DNA of 64,000 nucleotides from JAITWN01 sp964388175. GTDB lineage: Bacteria > Pseudomonadota > Gammaproteobacteria > SZUA-140. Below the pieces are notes generated by a model. That model saw only the letters and a list, made by a program, of their open reading frames with translations. It made no database searches and had not been told where the DNA came from. Positions within the stretch are counted from its first letter, which is position 1. Every line of letters begins with the position of its first letter. The DNA lies in the NCBI GenBank assembly GCA_964388175.1, contig CAYLYS010000001.1, positions 1-64,000 of the forward strand. Reading direction: 5' to 3'. The position numbers and the translations under genes were made by a program. Positions 16,991-24,130 of the stretch are shown one piece after another.

Positions 16991-17275
16991 TCAGGTGGCG
17001 AGGCGTTCGTCGCGTCGGCTGCGCATGCCGGCGGACAGGTGCGCAAGGCGCCGTTCCGGCGCGGGGCGCGCGATCCGCGCCAGATGCGGGTTGACCGCGT
17101 CCGAGCTGATCATGATCGTCATGCCGAGTACGGCCATCATCGTTTCCATGTCGTCCGGATCGGAGAAATGGCGGCGCAGATGGTCGAAATGCATCCGATT
17201 GATATACAGCATGTTGGCGCGCTCGCCGTAGCCGGCCTCGAAATCGCGGGCCAGAGAATAGATAAAACTCAGCAT
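16991..17275 (-). CDS. Small hypothetical protein
   Basis: I do not recognise this 94-residue protein. It has an amphipathic N-terminal half (LSFIYSLARDFEAGYGERANML) with an MHFDHLRRHF stretch, a methionine-rich hydrophobic patch (MMAVLGMTIMISSD), and an arginine-rich C-terminus. The ATG at 17275 is preferred because GAGGG stands six bases upstream; another ATG lies two codons earlier. It is transcribed toward the bactofilin gene and has its own upstream gap of about 120 bp shared with birA. Confidence 0.6.
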   Translation of the reverse strand: MLSFIYSLARDFEAGYGERANMLYINRMHFDHLRRHFSDPDDMETMMAVLGMTIMISSDAVNPHLARIARPAPERRLAHLSAGMRSRRDERLAT

Positions 17276-17396
17276 ATGCATCCCTCGCAATGATTCATGG
17301 TTGTCATGACAGGCTGATGACGGACCGTGTGCTATTCGATAGCGGCCGGGCGCTACCGGGATTTAGGGCCGCCGGGTGAACTGCTAGACTACGGGC

Positions 17397-18419
17397 ATGT
17401 CGCATGGCCTGGCATTGCTTCGCATCCTTTCCGACGGTCGCTTTCATTCCGGTGAAGACCTGGGAGGCGCGCTGGGCATCGGGCGTGCCGCGGTGTGGAA
17501 ATGCCTGCAGGGGCTGCGCGCGGCGGGCATCGAGATCCAGTCGGTGCCGGGGCGAGGCTATCGGCTCGTCGAAGCGCTGGAGCTGCTGTCGGAAGAGACC
17601 ATCGTCGCCGCGCTGCCGGCGACGGTGCGGCCGCGGCTGGCGGCGTTCGAACTGCATTACGAGATCGATTCCACCAACAGCGCATTGTTGCGCCGCGCCG
17701 CTGCGCTGCCCACCGGCACGGTGTGTCTGGCCGAGCGGCAGAGCGCCGGGCGTGGACGCCGTGGCCGGAGCTGGGTATCGCCCTGTGCCCGCAACCTCTA
17801 TCTGTCGCTGCTGTGGCGTTTCCCGCGCGGCCCGGATGCGCTTGCCGGGCTGGCGCTGATCGTCGGTCTGGCGGTCCTGCGTGGACTGGAAGATGCAGGC
17901 GTGCGCGAAGCGGGGGTGAAGTGGCCGAATGACATCGTCTGGCGCGGGGCCAAGCTTGCCGGCGCCCTGATCGAGCTGTCCGGCGAATCGGGCGGCGCCT
18001 CCTGCGTGGTGATCGGCATCGGCGTCAACGTCGATATGCCGCGCGCTGCAGCCGGCGATGCGACCGGGCAGTGCTTGATAGGGCAGCGTTGGGTCGATGC
18101 CCGCAGCGCGGCGGGTGCCCGGGTATCGCGCAACCAGTTGGCTGCCCTGATGCTATCCCGCCTGTGCGCGGCGCTGGACCGTTTCCAGGCTGGCGGACTC
18201 GCCGCCTTCATGGATGAATGGCGCACATGCGACGTGCTGTACGGACAGGCCGTGATGGTGGAGGATGTCGGCGGCGGGAGCAGGCATGGCATCGCGCGCG
18301 GTGTGGATGCCGGCGGCGCGCTGCTGGTCGAGGAAAACGGCGTATGCAGCGCGTATCATTCCGGTGATGTCAGCGTGCGTGCGCAGTCCGCGCCATCGCC
18401 GTCGGGAGCAAGGACATGA
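17397..18419 (+). CDS. birA: Bifunctional biotin-protein ligase / biotin operon repressor
   Basis: BirA activates biotin to biotinyl-AMP and transfers it to carboxylase carrier protein, and the helix-turn-helix form also represses biotin genes. The 340-residue protein has an N-terminal winged helix at about 1-60 (LGIGRAAVWKCLQGL), the ATP/biotin loop QSAGRGRRGRSW, and VKWPNDIVW with the catalytic lysine. The C-terminal SH3-like domain is present. It overlaps coaX by four bases. Regulation of bioA by this protein is plausible but I see no operator. Confidence 0.95.
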   Translation: MSHGLALLRILSDGRFHSGEDLGGALGIGRAAVWKCLQGLRAAGIEIQSVPGRGYRLVEALELLSEETIVAALPATVRPRLAAFELHYEIDSTNSALLRRAAALPTGTVCLAERQSAGRGRRGRSWVSPCARNLYLSLLWRFPRGPDALAGLALIVGLAVLRGLEDAGVREAGVKWPNDIVWRGAKLAGALIELSGESGGASCVVIGIGVNVDMPRAAAGDATGQCLIGQRWVDARSAAGARVSRNQLAALMLSRLCAALDRFQAGGLAAFMDEWRTCDVLYGQAVMVEDVGGGSRHGIARGVDAGGALLVEENGVCSAYHSGDVSVRAQSAPSPSGART

Positions 18420-19186
18420 TACTGCTGGTGGATGCCGGCAACAGCCGCATCAAGTGGGCCTGTGAGGTGGGCGGCACGCTGCAGGCGGGAGAACCGCTGC
18501 GGCGCAGCGGCGATGCCGATGATGACGTGCATGCCCTGTCGCTGGCGTGGGCGCCGCTGCCGCCGCCGCGCCGCGTGCTGCTCGCCAGCGTGTTGCAACC
18601 GGCGTTTTTCGCCGCCTTGTCGGCGTACGCGCAGGCGCACTGGTCGGTGACGGTCGAAGCGGCGGTGGTGCGACCGGTGGCGTGCGGCGTGGTGAATGCC
18701 TATGCCGAACCGCAGCGCCTGGGCGTGGACCGCTGGCTGGCTTTGCTGGCGGCGCGGCGTACCGTCGCCGGCGCGGTCTGCATCGTCGATTGCGGCACCG
18801 CCATCACGGTCGACGGCATGCGCGCCGACGGGGTGCACATCGGCGGCCTGATCCTGCCCGGTCTGGCGTTGATGAGGCGCATGTTGGGCACGGGTACCGC
18901 GGGCATTGCCGCCGGCGTGGACGATGTGCCGGAGAGTGAGGAAGCGCTGCCTGTTTGCGCCGGCGATACGCGCTCGGCGGTGCTCGGCGGTACGCTGTGC
19001 ATGGCGGTCGCGGGCGTCGATCGCGCGGTTGCCGGCATGCGCGCGGCGCTGGGCGATGATATGCGCTGCTTGATCAGCGGTGGCGATGCCGGGCGGCTGC
19101 TGCCGTTGCTGGCCGATACTTATATATACGAACCCGAGCTCGTGCTGAAAGGGCTCGCGCTATATGCGCAGGATGAAAGCGGATGA
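18416..19186 (+). CDS. coaX: Type III pantothenate kinase
   Basis: CoaX phosphorylates pantothenate, the first step of coenzyme A synthesis, and unlike CoaA it is not feedback inhibited. The 256-residue ASKHA-fold protein has the phosphate motif ILLVDAGNSRIKWA at the N-terminus, the DRWLALLAARR segment, VDCGTAITVDGM and a GGLILPGLALM loop. Both ends overlap neighbours by four bases (birA and the SPOR gene), giving a birA-coaX-SPOR operon that is frequent in gammaproteobacteria. Confidence 0.95.
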   Translation: MILLVDAGNSRIKWACEVGGTLQAGEPLRRSGDADDDVHALSLAWAPLPPPRRVLLASVLQPAFFAALSAYAQAHWSVTVEAAVVRPVACGVVNAYAEPQRLGVDRWLALLAARRTVAGAVCIVDCGTAITVDGMRADGVHIGGLILPGLALMRRMLGTGTAGIAAGVDDVPESEEALPVCAGDTRSAVLGGTLCMAVAGVDRAVAGMRAALGDDMRCLISGGDAGRLLPLLADTYIYEPELVLKGLALYAQDESG

Positions 19187-19959
19187 GATTGTTCTTTTTG
19201 CTGCTGTTGCTGATGAATGTCGCGTTTTATATCTGGCATGAGCCCATCGTCGCCTGGATGAAGGGGGATGCGCCCGTTGAGCGGACCGTGACGCGGAGCG
19301 AGACGATGCCATCGCTGGTGCTGCTGAGCGAACGCGATGCGCCGCGCAGCGAACCGGCGGCGCGACAGGATGCGCCCGCCAAACCGCCGCCGCAGGCGGC
19401 GGGTTTGCCCTCGCCTTCGGTGCAGGCCGACTTTCCGCCGGCGGCGGTCTCGTCTGCTGCGCGGGCGGAGACCGCCGCCGCGCTTCCCGCGGGACAATGT
19501 ATCGAAGTCGGCCCCTACACCGATGCCGCACTGGCCGCAGCGGCGCGGTCGAGCGCCGAGAGCGCCGGCATGAAGGCAGGGCTGGAGCGCGTCGAACGCG
19601 ATATGCCTGCCGGCTACTGGCTGTTGACCGAGGAGCGTTACAATCTGGCCGGCGCGCGCGACATCCTGCGGCGCATGGGTGAGGACGGCGTCGATGATAT
19701 CGCCATCGTCTCACTCGACAGCGGCATGGCGATATCGCTCGGTCTTTACAGCCGTTCCGCGGCGATGGAGCGTCGCCGACGCGAACTGGTCGAACTCGGC
19801 TACCCGGTCGAGGTGCGCCAGCGCTCCGAGCGGCGCGAAGTGCAGGTGCTTCATCTCGCCACGGCCGCCGGCGCCGATGCGCAGGCGGTGAAGGCGCTGC
19901 TCACCGACCTGGTCAGCGCAGAACCGCGTCTGGAATGGCGAGACACGGCGTGTCGCTGA
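19183..19959 (+). CDS. SPOR domain-containing envelope protein
   Basis: The 258-residue protein begins with a hydrophobic anchor (LFFLLLLLMNVAFYIW), then a proline/alanine-rich linker, then two beta-alpha-beta units near residues 105-255 that resemble SPOR peptidoglycan-binding repeats (QCIEVGPYTDAALAAAAR, ISLGLYSRSAAMERRR). SPOR domains recognise denuded glycan at division sites. It is third in the birA-coaX operon and ends just ahead of the tRNA-Thr promoter, whose -10 box starts 12 bp after its stop. Confidence 0.82.
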   Translation: MRLFFLLLLLMNVAFYIWHEPIVAWMKGDAPVERTVTRSETMPSLVLLSERDAPRSEPAARQDAPAKPPPQAAGLPSPSVQADFPPAAVSSAARAETAAALPAGQCIEVGPYTDAALAAAARSSAESAGMKAGLERVERDMPAGYWLLTEERYNLAGARDILRRMGEDGVDDIAIVSLDSGMAISLGLYSRSAAMERRRRELVELGYPVEVRQRSERREVQVLHLATAAGADAQAVKALLTDLVSAEPRLEWRDTACR

Positions 19960-19970
19960 CGGAGCTCTGC

Positions 19971-19976
19971 TATAAT
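19971..19976 (+). promoter_or_regulatory. -10 box of the tRNA-Thr promoter
   Basis: A consensus TATAAT lies 18 bp before the tRNA. The matching -35 region overlaps the end of the SPOR gene and is not close to consensus. Confidence 0.6.
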
Positions 19977-19993
19977 TTCCCGGTTTCCGCATC

Positions 19994-20069
19994 GCTGGCG
20001 TAGCTCAGTCGGTAGAGCAGCTGATTTGTAATCAGCCGGTCGGGGGTTCGATTCCTCTCGCCAGCTCCA
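19994..20069 (+). tRNA. tRNA-Thr (anticodon TGT)
   Basis: The 76-nt gene has the 7-bp acceptor stem GCTGGCG/CGCCAGC, D arm TAGCTCAGTCGGTAGAGC, anticodon stem-loop CTGATTTGTAATCAG with TGT in the loop, T arm GGGGGTTCGATTCCTC and an encoded CCA at 20067-20069. Its 3' part from 20023 is duplicated at 33668-33716, marking it as the integration site of the element that follows. The gene remains complete, so integration did not break it. Confidence 0.97.
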
Positions 20070-20071
20070 AT
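20023..20071 (+). repeat. attL: 49-bp direct repeat in tRNA-Thr 3' end
   Basis: This segment runs from inside the anticodon stem to two bases past the CCA. It is identical over all 49 positions to 33668-33716, and identity breaks off sharply at both sides. Such repeats are produced by tyrosine integrases that target tRNA genes; an integrase starts 378 bp downstream. The strand-exchange core is probably within the anticodon or T arm. Confidence 0.95.
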
Positions 20072-20107
20072 ACTTAGATCACTTATCCACAGATCACGAA
20101 GCGCCTG

Positions 20108-20124
20108 TGGACCACTCTTGGACC
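20108..20124 (+). repeat. Arm-type motif copy 1
   Basis: TGGACCACTCTTGGACC, 37 bp inside attL. The same motif recurs inverted at 20185-20201 and direct at 33534-33550, that is only at the two ends of the element. This is the pattern expected of integrase arm-binding sites. Confidence 0.6.
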
Positions 20125-20184
20125 GATCGCCGGGAACATTCCACCATCAGCCACAGCAGAAACGCACGTTTTTTGCTGCTCATT

Positions 20185-20201
20185 GGTCCTGGAGTGGTCC
20201 A
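20185..20201 (-). repeat. Arm-type motif copy 2 (inverted)
   Basis: The minus strand reads TGGACCACTCCAGGACC, matching copy 1 at 15 of 17 positions. It lies between copy 1 and the AT-rich region. Confidence 0.6.
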
Positions 20202-20326
20202 TATGAGAAGGAGATAGGTTTTAACCTATTAATATTTATCGTAAATAATCCTGTATTATCCTGATTATATATCAGATGTTGCCCGCTATCGCAGCTTACG
20301 GTAACGTGTAATATCTAGAAAAAAGC

Positions 20327-20361
20327 AGGCCCCGGAGACGCTGGAACGTCGCCCGAGGCCT
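20327..20361 (+). promoter_or_regulatory. GC-rich leader hairpin before the integrase
   Basis: AGGCCCCGGAGACG (20327-20340) pairs with ACGTCGCCCGAGGCCT (20346-20361) apart from one mismatch and a small bulge, with a 5-nt loop. It follows a run of A residues and precedes a small ORF and the integrase. Similar GCCCGG/CCGGGC hairpins precede three other genes in the element. Confidence 0.5.
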
Positions 20362-20390
20362 TGACCACGACAACCCGTCAGGAGGTTGTG

Positions 20391-20447
20391 ATGGCGTCTC
20401 GCCAGCCTACCCGCCGCAGTCGCTCCGCGCCACCCAAGGCGCGCTGA
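20391..20447 (+). CDS. Possible 18-residue leader peptide before integrase
   Basis: An ATG at 20391 follows GGAGG with 5-nt spacing and opens an 18-codon arginine/serine-rich frame (begins MASRQPTRRSRS) that stops one base before the integrase ATG at 20449. The strong ribosome binding site belongs to this small frame rather than to the integrase, so translational coupling of integrase to it is plausible. It could also be only a spacer. Confidence 0.4.
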   Translation: MASRQPTRRSRSAPPKAR

Positions 20448-20448
20448 C

Positions 20449-21591
20449 ATGGCGACCATCGACAAACGCACCGACAGCAAGGGCGTCTCCATGTACCGGG
20501 TGCGCGTTCGGATGAAGGGCGTTCCGCAGCAGGTGGCATCCTTCCGCAGCCTGACCAAGGCCCGTCAGTGGGCATCGGCGACCGAAACCGCTATCCGTGA
20601 AGAGCGCCACTTCCCGACCAGCGAGGCAAAGCGCCACACCCTGGCCGAACTCATCGATCGCTATAAACGCGACGTGCTGAGCGCGAAGAAGCCCAAGACG
20701 GCTCGTCACCAGGGTCAGCAACTTGATTGGTGGAAGGGTCAGCTCGGCGCCTACAGCCTGGATAAGATCACGCCGGCGAAGGTGTCGGAGCATCGGGACA
20801 GGCTGCTTCAAGAACCGATACCAGGCCCCGACGACAAGCCGCCAAGATACCGCGGGCCGGCGACGGTCGCCCGGTACATGGCGGCGCTCTCCCACGTGTT
20901 CACCATTGCGGTGAAAGAGTTGGGATGGGTTCAGGAGAATCCATTCGCCAAGGTCAGCAAGCCCAAGGAGCCCGGCGGCCGCGTTCGGTTCCTGTCTGAT
21001 GATGATCCCCTTCCGAGCGGCGAGATCTTTGAGGGCGAGCGCACGCGCCTCCTGAAGGCGTGCAAGGAGAGTTCGAGCCCGGATCTGTATCCCGCGGTCG
21101 TGCTGTCTCTCAGCACCGGTGCCCGCAAGATGGAGTTGATGGGGCTTCGCTGGCGTCAGGTTGATCTGGTGCGCGGCATGATCACCCTCGAAGACACCAA
21201 GAACGGTGAGCGTCGGGCGCTACCGCTGGCCGGGCATGCGCTCGAACTGATGCAGGCCCGCGCGAAAGTGCGTCGGCTCGATTGCGATCTCGTTTTCCCG
21301 AACCCTGCGGATCTCGCTAGGCGTGAGAAGAACCCGGCGCACGTCGTGCGTCCCGTGGATCTTCGCGCGCCCTGGGAAGCGGCCCTGGCCGCTGCCGGCA
21401 TCGAGGACTTCCGCTGGCATGACCTTCGGCACTCTGCTGCTTCCTACCTCGCCATGTCCGGTGCATCGCTTGCGGAAATCGCCGAAGTGCTCGGGCACAA
21501 GACCCTTGCCATGGTGAAACGGTACAGCCATCTGTCTGACGCGCACGTCGCCCGCGTGGTGGCGAAAATGAACAGCCGGGTGTTCGGATGA
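20449..21591 (+). CDS. int: Tyrosine-type site-specific integrase
   Basis: The 380-residue recombinase catalyses integration at and excision from tRNA-Thr. An N-terminal arm-binding part (MATIDKRTDSKGVSMYRVRVR) and a SAM-like core-binding domain at about 65-165 precede the catalytic domain. Catalytic residues are visible: Arg in TGARKMEL, Lys in EDTKNGERR, HDLRHSAAS, His in VLGHKT and the nucleophile Tyr in MVKRYSHLSD. It faces away from attL and overlaps the next gene by four bases. The gene looks intact. Confidence 0.95.
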   Translation: MATIDKRTDSKGVSMYRVRVRMKGVPQQVASFRSLTKARQWASATETAIREERHFPTSEAKRHTLAELIDRYKRDVLSAKKPKTARHQGQQLDWWKGQLGAYSLDKITPAKVSEHRDRLLQEPIPGPDDKPPRYRGPATVARYMAALSHVFTIAVKELGWVQENPFAKVSKPKEPGGRVRFLSDDDPLPSGEIFEGERTRLLKACKESSSPDLYPAVVLSLSTGARKMELMGLRWRQVDLVRGMITLEDTKNGERRALPLAGHALELMQARAKVRRLDCDLVFPNPADLARREKNPAHVVRPVDLRAPWEAALAAAGIEDFRWHDLRHSAASYLAMSGASLAEIAEVLGHKTLAMVKRYSHLSDAHVARVVAKMNSRVFG

Positions 21592-22772
21592 ATGCGAAGC
21601 GCCCAAAGCCGAAGCGTCCAGAATCTTCCGGGGTCAACCAGGATCTGTGGGACTTTTGGGATCGGTACGAGGACAAGAAGGCGGATCGCAAGGAATGGGA
21701 TGCGGTGCAAACGCCTACCGCAACTGATAAGGCGCTCAAGGAAACCCGTCTTGCGGATCTGGACGCTGAGCTCGCGAAGCTCGACGAGGAATATCAGTGC
21801 TTTGTCAGGCGCGCTCAGGATGCTGATCAAACTACGAACCTGTCTGGGCGGGATTGCTTTACGCTCGGCGTGCTGGCCGCGCGCTGGAACGTGGCAGAGC
21901 ATGATGTATTCCGATGGGCCAGCAGTGGCGCATTGCCCACCGTGGTGCGTCCCGATGCACCGGAATCACTACATGGCGTGTCGTCTGAACTCCTGGAAGA
22001 CGTGGTGGCCGCGCGGGTACTGCTGGTGTCGCGCGAGGACCGTGACCGATTCGAAGTGGCGCTACCCAACTACGTGACGCACGCCGCAATGGAGGCGAGC
22101 GCCAAGTGCGGCGGCTTGAGCGTCGAAGCGTGGGCGGAACACTCGGGTCAGAAGATTGCTCCAACCACGGAAGGCGGGCGCTTCGTGAGCGGCACGCTGG
22201 AAGAAGCGGCACGCGCGCTGGCTAGGCAGGAAGGGTGGCATGACGGTGCGCTCGATACCCTTTTGAAGCAGATGGTTCAGGCGGTCAAGGACGGAAGTCT
22301 GACCGCGCGCCATCCGCATACCGGCATACCTTATCGCCCTGATCCCGTGCGCACGTTCTACGAGTTCGTCACCGCGGTGGACGTGAACGTCTGGCTCGCG
22401 AGCCAGGCGGTGGACTACCGGATGGAGACAGGCGGGAGCGGCGAAGCGCCAATGGATGTCAACGTGTGCCAACGCAAGGACGCGGGGCCAGCGAACGGCG
22501 CGGTCGCCAATGATTGGTTGGAAGACGACAGCCTTCTGAAAATTGAGAGGCAGCAGCGCGCCATCTTGGAAGTGATCACCATGAAGAGGTGGGATCCTAT
22601 GGCCGTGCCGGATGGCGAAAAGGGAACCATCCGTCAGATATGCGAGGAGGATGATAGGTATAGGGATCTGTTCTCTGCCACATCTTTCGAGCGTGCATGG
22701 AGCGCCGGTGTTCGTGCCGATCCGCCCAAGTGGCGGATGCAGAGTCACGCATCTTTCGCCAAGGGAAAGTAG
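21588..22772 (+). CDS. Hypothetical protein of integrative elements
   Basis: I cannot name this 394-residue protein. It is translationally coupled to the integrase by ATGA. It has a charged N-terminal coiled region (residues 35-75), a helix-turn-helix-like segment LGVLAARWNVAEHDVFRWASSG near 90-115, a middle motif HPHTGIPYRPDPVRTFYEFVTAVDVNVWL, and a C-terminal helical part. Proteins with the DVNVWL-type motif are common next to integrases in proteobacterial islands, which suggests a DNA-binding or regulatory role. That is inference. Confidence 0.65.
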   Translation: MNAKRPKPKRPESSGVNQDLWDFWDRYEDKKADRKEWDAVQTPTATDKALKETRLADLDAELAKLDEEYQCFVRRAQDADQTTNLSGRDCFTLGVLAARWNVAEHDVFRWASSGALPTVVRPDAPESLHGVSSELLEDVVAARVLLVSREDRDRFEVALPNYVTHAAMEASAKCGGLSVEAWAEHSGQKIAPTTEGGRFVSGTLEEAARALARQEGWHDGALDTLLKQMVQAVKDGSLTARHPHTGIPYRPDPVRTFYEFVTAVDVNVWLASQAVDYRMETGGSGEAPMDVNVCQRKDAGPANGAVANDWLEDDSLLKIERQQRAILEVITMKRWDPMAVPDGEKGTIRQICEEDDRYRDLFSATSFERAWSAGVRADPPKWRMQSHASFAKGK

Positions 22773-22790
22773 CAGGGAGCCCGCGACACC

Positions 22791-22878
22791 TACGAACACC
22801 CACGAACACCTACTTCCCTCGCTATCGTACGCCTACTCCCGCCTCCCGGATGATGTGCCGTAGCCAGCGATTGCTGGC
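22791..22878. promoter_or_regulatory. Direct repeats and hairpin before the excisionase-like gene
   Basis: ACGAACACC occurs at 22792-22800 and 22802-22810, one helical turn apart. A 6-bp hairpin GCCAGC-GATT-GCTGGC lies at 22863-22878. Both are in the 127-bp gap ahead of the excisionase-like gene, the natural site for the element's regulatory switch. Confidence 0.4.
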
Positions 22879-22899
22879 GAAAATGTGAGGCGCATCATT

Positions 22900-23103
22900 A
22901 TGACTGACGTAAATATGCTCACCGTCGCGCAGCTCGCTACGCGGCATCCAGCGTTCTCGCAGGCATCCCTGCGGCACTGGATATTTCATTCCGAGAATAA
23001 CGGCCTGGCCGCATCCGGGGCGCTGATTCGTTTGGGCCGGAAAATCCTGCTTGATGAGGCGGCGTTCATTCGCTGGGTGAAGTCGCACCGGGCATGCGCG
23101 TGA
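22900..23103 (+). CDS. Excisionase-like small DNA-binding protein
   Basis: The 67-residue protein reads MLTVAQLATRHPAFSQASLRHWIFH after a short leader, a MerR/excisionase-type helix-turn-helix, followed by RLGRKILLDEAAFIRWV, the wing seen in AlpA/excisionase-family proteins of mobile elements. The ATG at 22900 is preceded by GTGAGG with good spacing. It probably bends DNA for excision, or activates integrase as AlpA does. It stands between the integrase pair and the replication genes. Confidence 0.7.
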   Translation: MTDVNMLTVAQLATRHPAFSQASLRHWIFHSENNGLAASGALIRLGRKILLDEAAFIRWVKSHRACA

Positions 23104-23114
23104 GGCTGCCGAAA

Positions 23115-23267
23115 ATGAAAACGCCCGGCGGCAACCGGGCGTCGAGAGAGCAAAGCAAATCCAGGACCAATCGTAACCGCCAGCACAGCCAAGCGCAACC
23201 GGGTATCCCGCAGAGCACGGAGCAATGGCTGGCGTTCGTTCGGCGTGCTGCGAGGGACGGCCGATGA
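23115..23267 (+). CDS. Possible 50-residue basic protein upstream of primase
   Basis: An ATG at 23115 opens a 50-codon frame whose TGA overlaps the primase ATG (ATGA at 23264-23267), the same coupling as neighbouring genes. The product is basic and glutamine/serine-rich with a C-terminal QWLAFVRRAARDGR helix. A GAGG lies nine bases upstream of the ATG. An 8-bp hairpin (ACGCCCGG/CCGGGCGT at 23121-23142) lies within its first codons, so the region could instead be a structured leader. Confidence 0.45.
   Translation: MKTPGGNRASREQSKSRTNRNRQHSQAQPGIPQSTEQWLAFVRRAARDGR
23121..23142 (+). promoter_or_regulatory. GC-rich leader hairpin before primase
   Basis: ACGCCCGG (23121-23128) pairs perfectly with CCGGGCGT (23135-23142) around a CGGCAA loop. 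It resembles leader hairpins at 20327, 28560 and 28927 in this element. Confidence 0.5.
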
Positions 23268-24130
23268 GCGCGGATATCCTGCTGTCCCGCTTGGAGGGGG
23301 TCCGGGATCGCGGTCACGGCCGGTGGATGGCGTCGTGCTGCTCCGGGCTGCATGATGATCGCAATCCGTCGCTGTCGATCCATGAAACCGCCGACGGAAC
23401 CGTCCTGATCAAATGTTTTGCGGGGTGTAGTGCCGCCGAGATCGTGGCCGGCGTCGGCCTCACGCTCGCGGACTTGTTCCCGGAGAAACTGACCCACCAT
23501 CGGGCACCGTTGCGAAATCGTGTTCCGGCGGCTGATCGCGAACTGATCGAGCGCGCCAAGCGGCAAGAGCAGGCCGAACGCGAGCGCAGACATGCCGACG
23601 CAGCGGACAGGGCTCGCACACTCTGGGAGCGCGCACAGCCCGCCACAAGCCACGGATACCTGACGGCCAAGGGAATCAAGCCTTACGGCGCCCGCACGCT
23701 CTCCGGGCTTCTGGCGCTGCCGGTGCAGGACTTCGACGGACAGATACACAGTCTCCAGTTCATCGCCGGCGACGGTGGCAAGAAGCTGCTTTCCGGCGGG
23801 CAGAAGAAAGGCCGCTTCATCTCCGTTCGGTGGACGGGTGCGGACCGGCTGCTGATCTGCGAGGGCTTCGCAACCGGCGCAAGCTTGGCCGAGATTGAGC
23901 AGGGCTCCGACGTGCTCGCGGCCATCGATGCCGGCAACCTGTTGCACGTTGCCTGTGAGGCTCGCAGGCGCTTTCCTGGGCGCGAGATCGTCATCTGCGC
24001 GGACAATGACCCGGTTGGCGTTGAGAAGGCACACGCGGCCGCTGCTGCGTCTCGGGCACTGGTGGCCATTCCCGAGACCGAGGGCGCGGACTTCAACGAC
24101 ATGCACCGCCGGGAGGTGGCCGCATGGTAA
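23264..24130 (+). CDS. Toprim-domain DNA primase
   Basis: The 288-residue protein primes element replication. A CHC2-like zinc site is visible at Cys25/Cys26, His30, Cys51 and Cys55. A charged helical linker runs from about 90 to 125, and a Toprim domain at about 193-280 has the glutamate motif LLICEGFATG (Glu200) and the aspartates of CADNDPVG (Asp247, Asp249). Such zinc-plus-Toprim proteins are the replication primases of phages and satellites. Its stop overlaps the start of the ATPase by seven bases. Confidence 0.85.
   Translation: MSADILLSRLEGVRDRGHGRWMASCCSGLHDDRNPSLSIHETADGTVLIKCFAGCSAAEIVAGVGLTLADLFPEKLTHHRAPLRNRVPAADRELIERAKRQEQAERERRHADAADRARTLWERAQPATSHGYLTAKGIKPYGARTLSGLLALPVQDFDGQIHSLQFIAGDGGKKLLSGGQKKGRFISVRWTGADRLLICEGFATGASLAEIEQGSDVLAAIDAGNLLHVACEARRRFPGREIVICADNDPVGVEKAHAAAAASRALVAIPETEGADFNDMHRREVAAW

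Larger units (their letters stand above)
20072..20390. other. Left-end regulatory region of the element
   Basis: The 319 bp after attL contain no gene. They hold two copies of an arm-like motif in opposite orientation (20108-20124 and 20185-20201), an AT-rich stretch at about 20215-20280 with the palindrome AGGTTTTAACCT and two ATCCTG repeats about one helical turn apart, and a GC hairpin at 20327-20361. The layout suits integrase, excisionase and repressor binding plus the integrase promoter. Confidence 0.6.

Noticed and set aside
23225..23263. A longer primase start at 23225
   Set aside because: The ATG at 23264 forms the ATGA overlap used throughout the operon and gives the usual N-terminus for zinc-Toprim primases.
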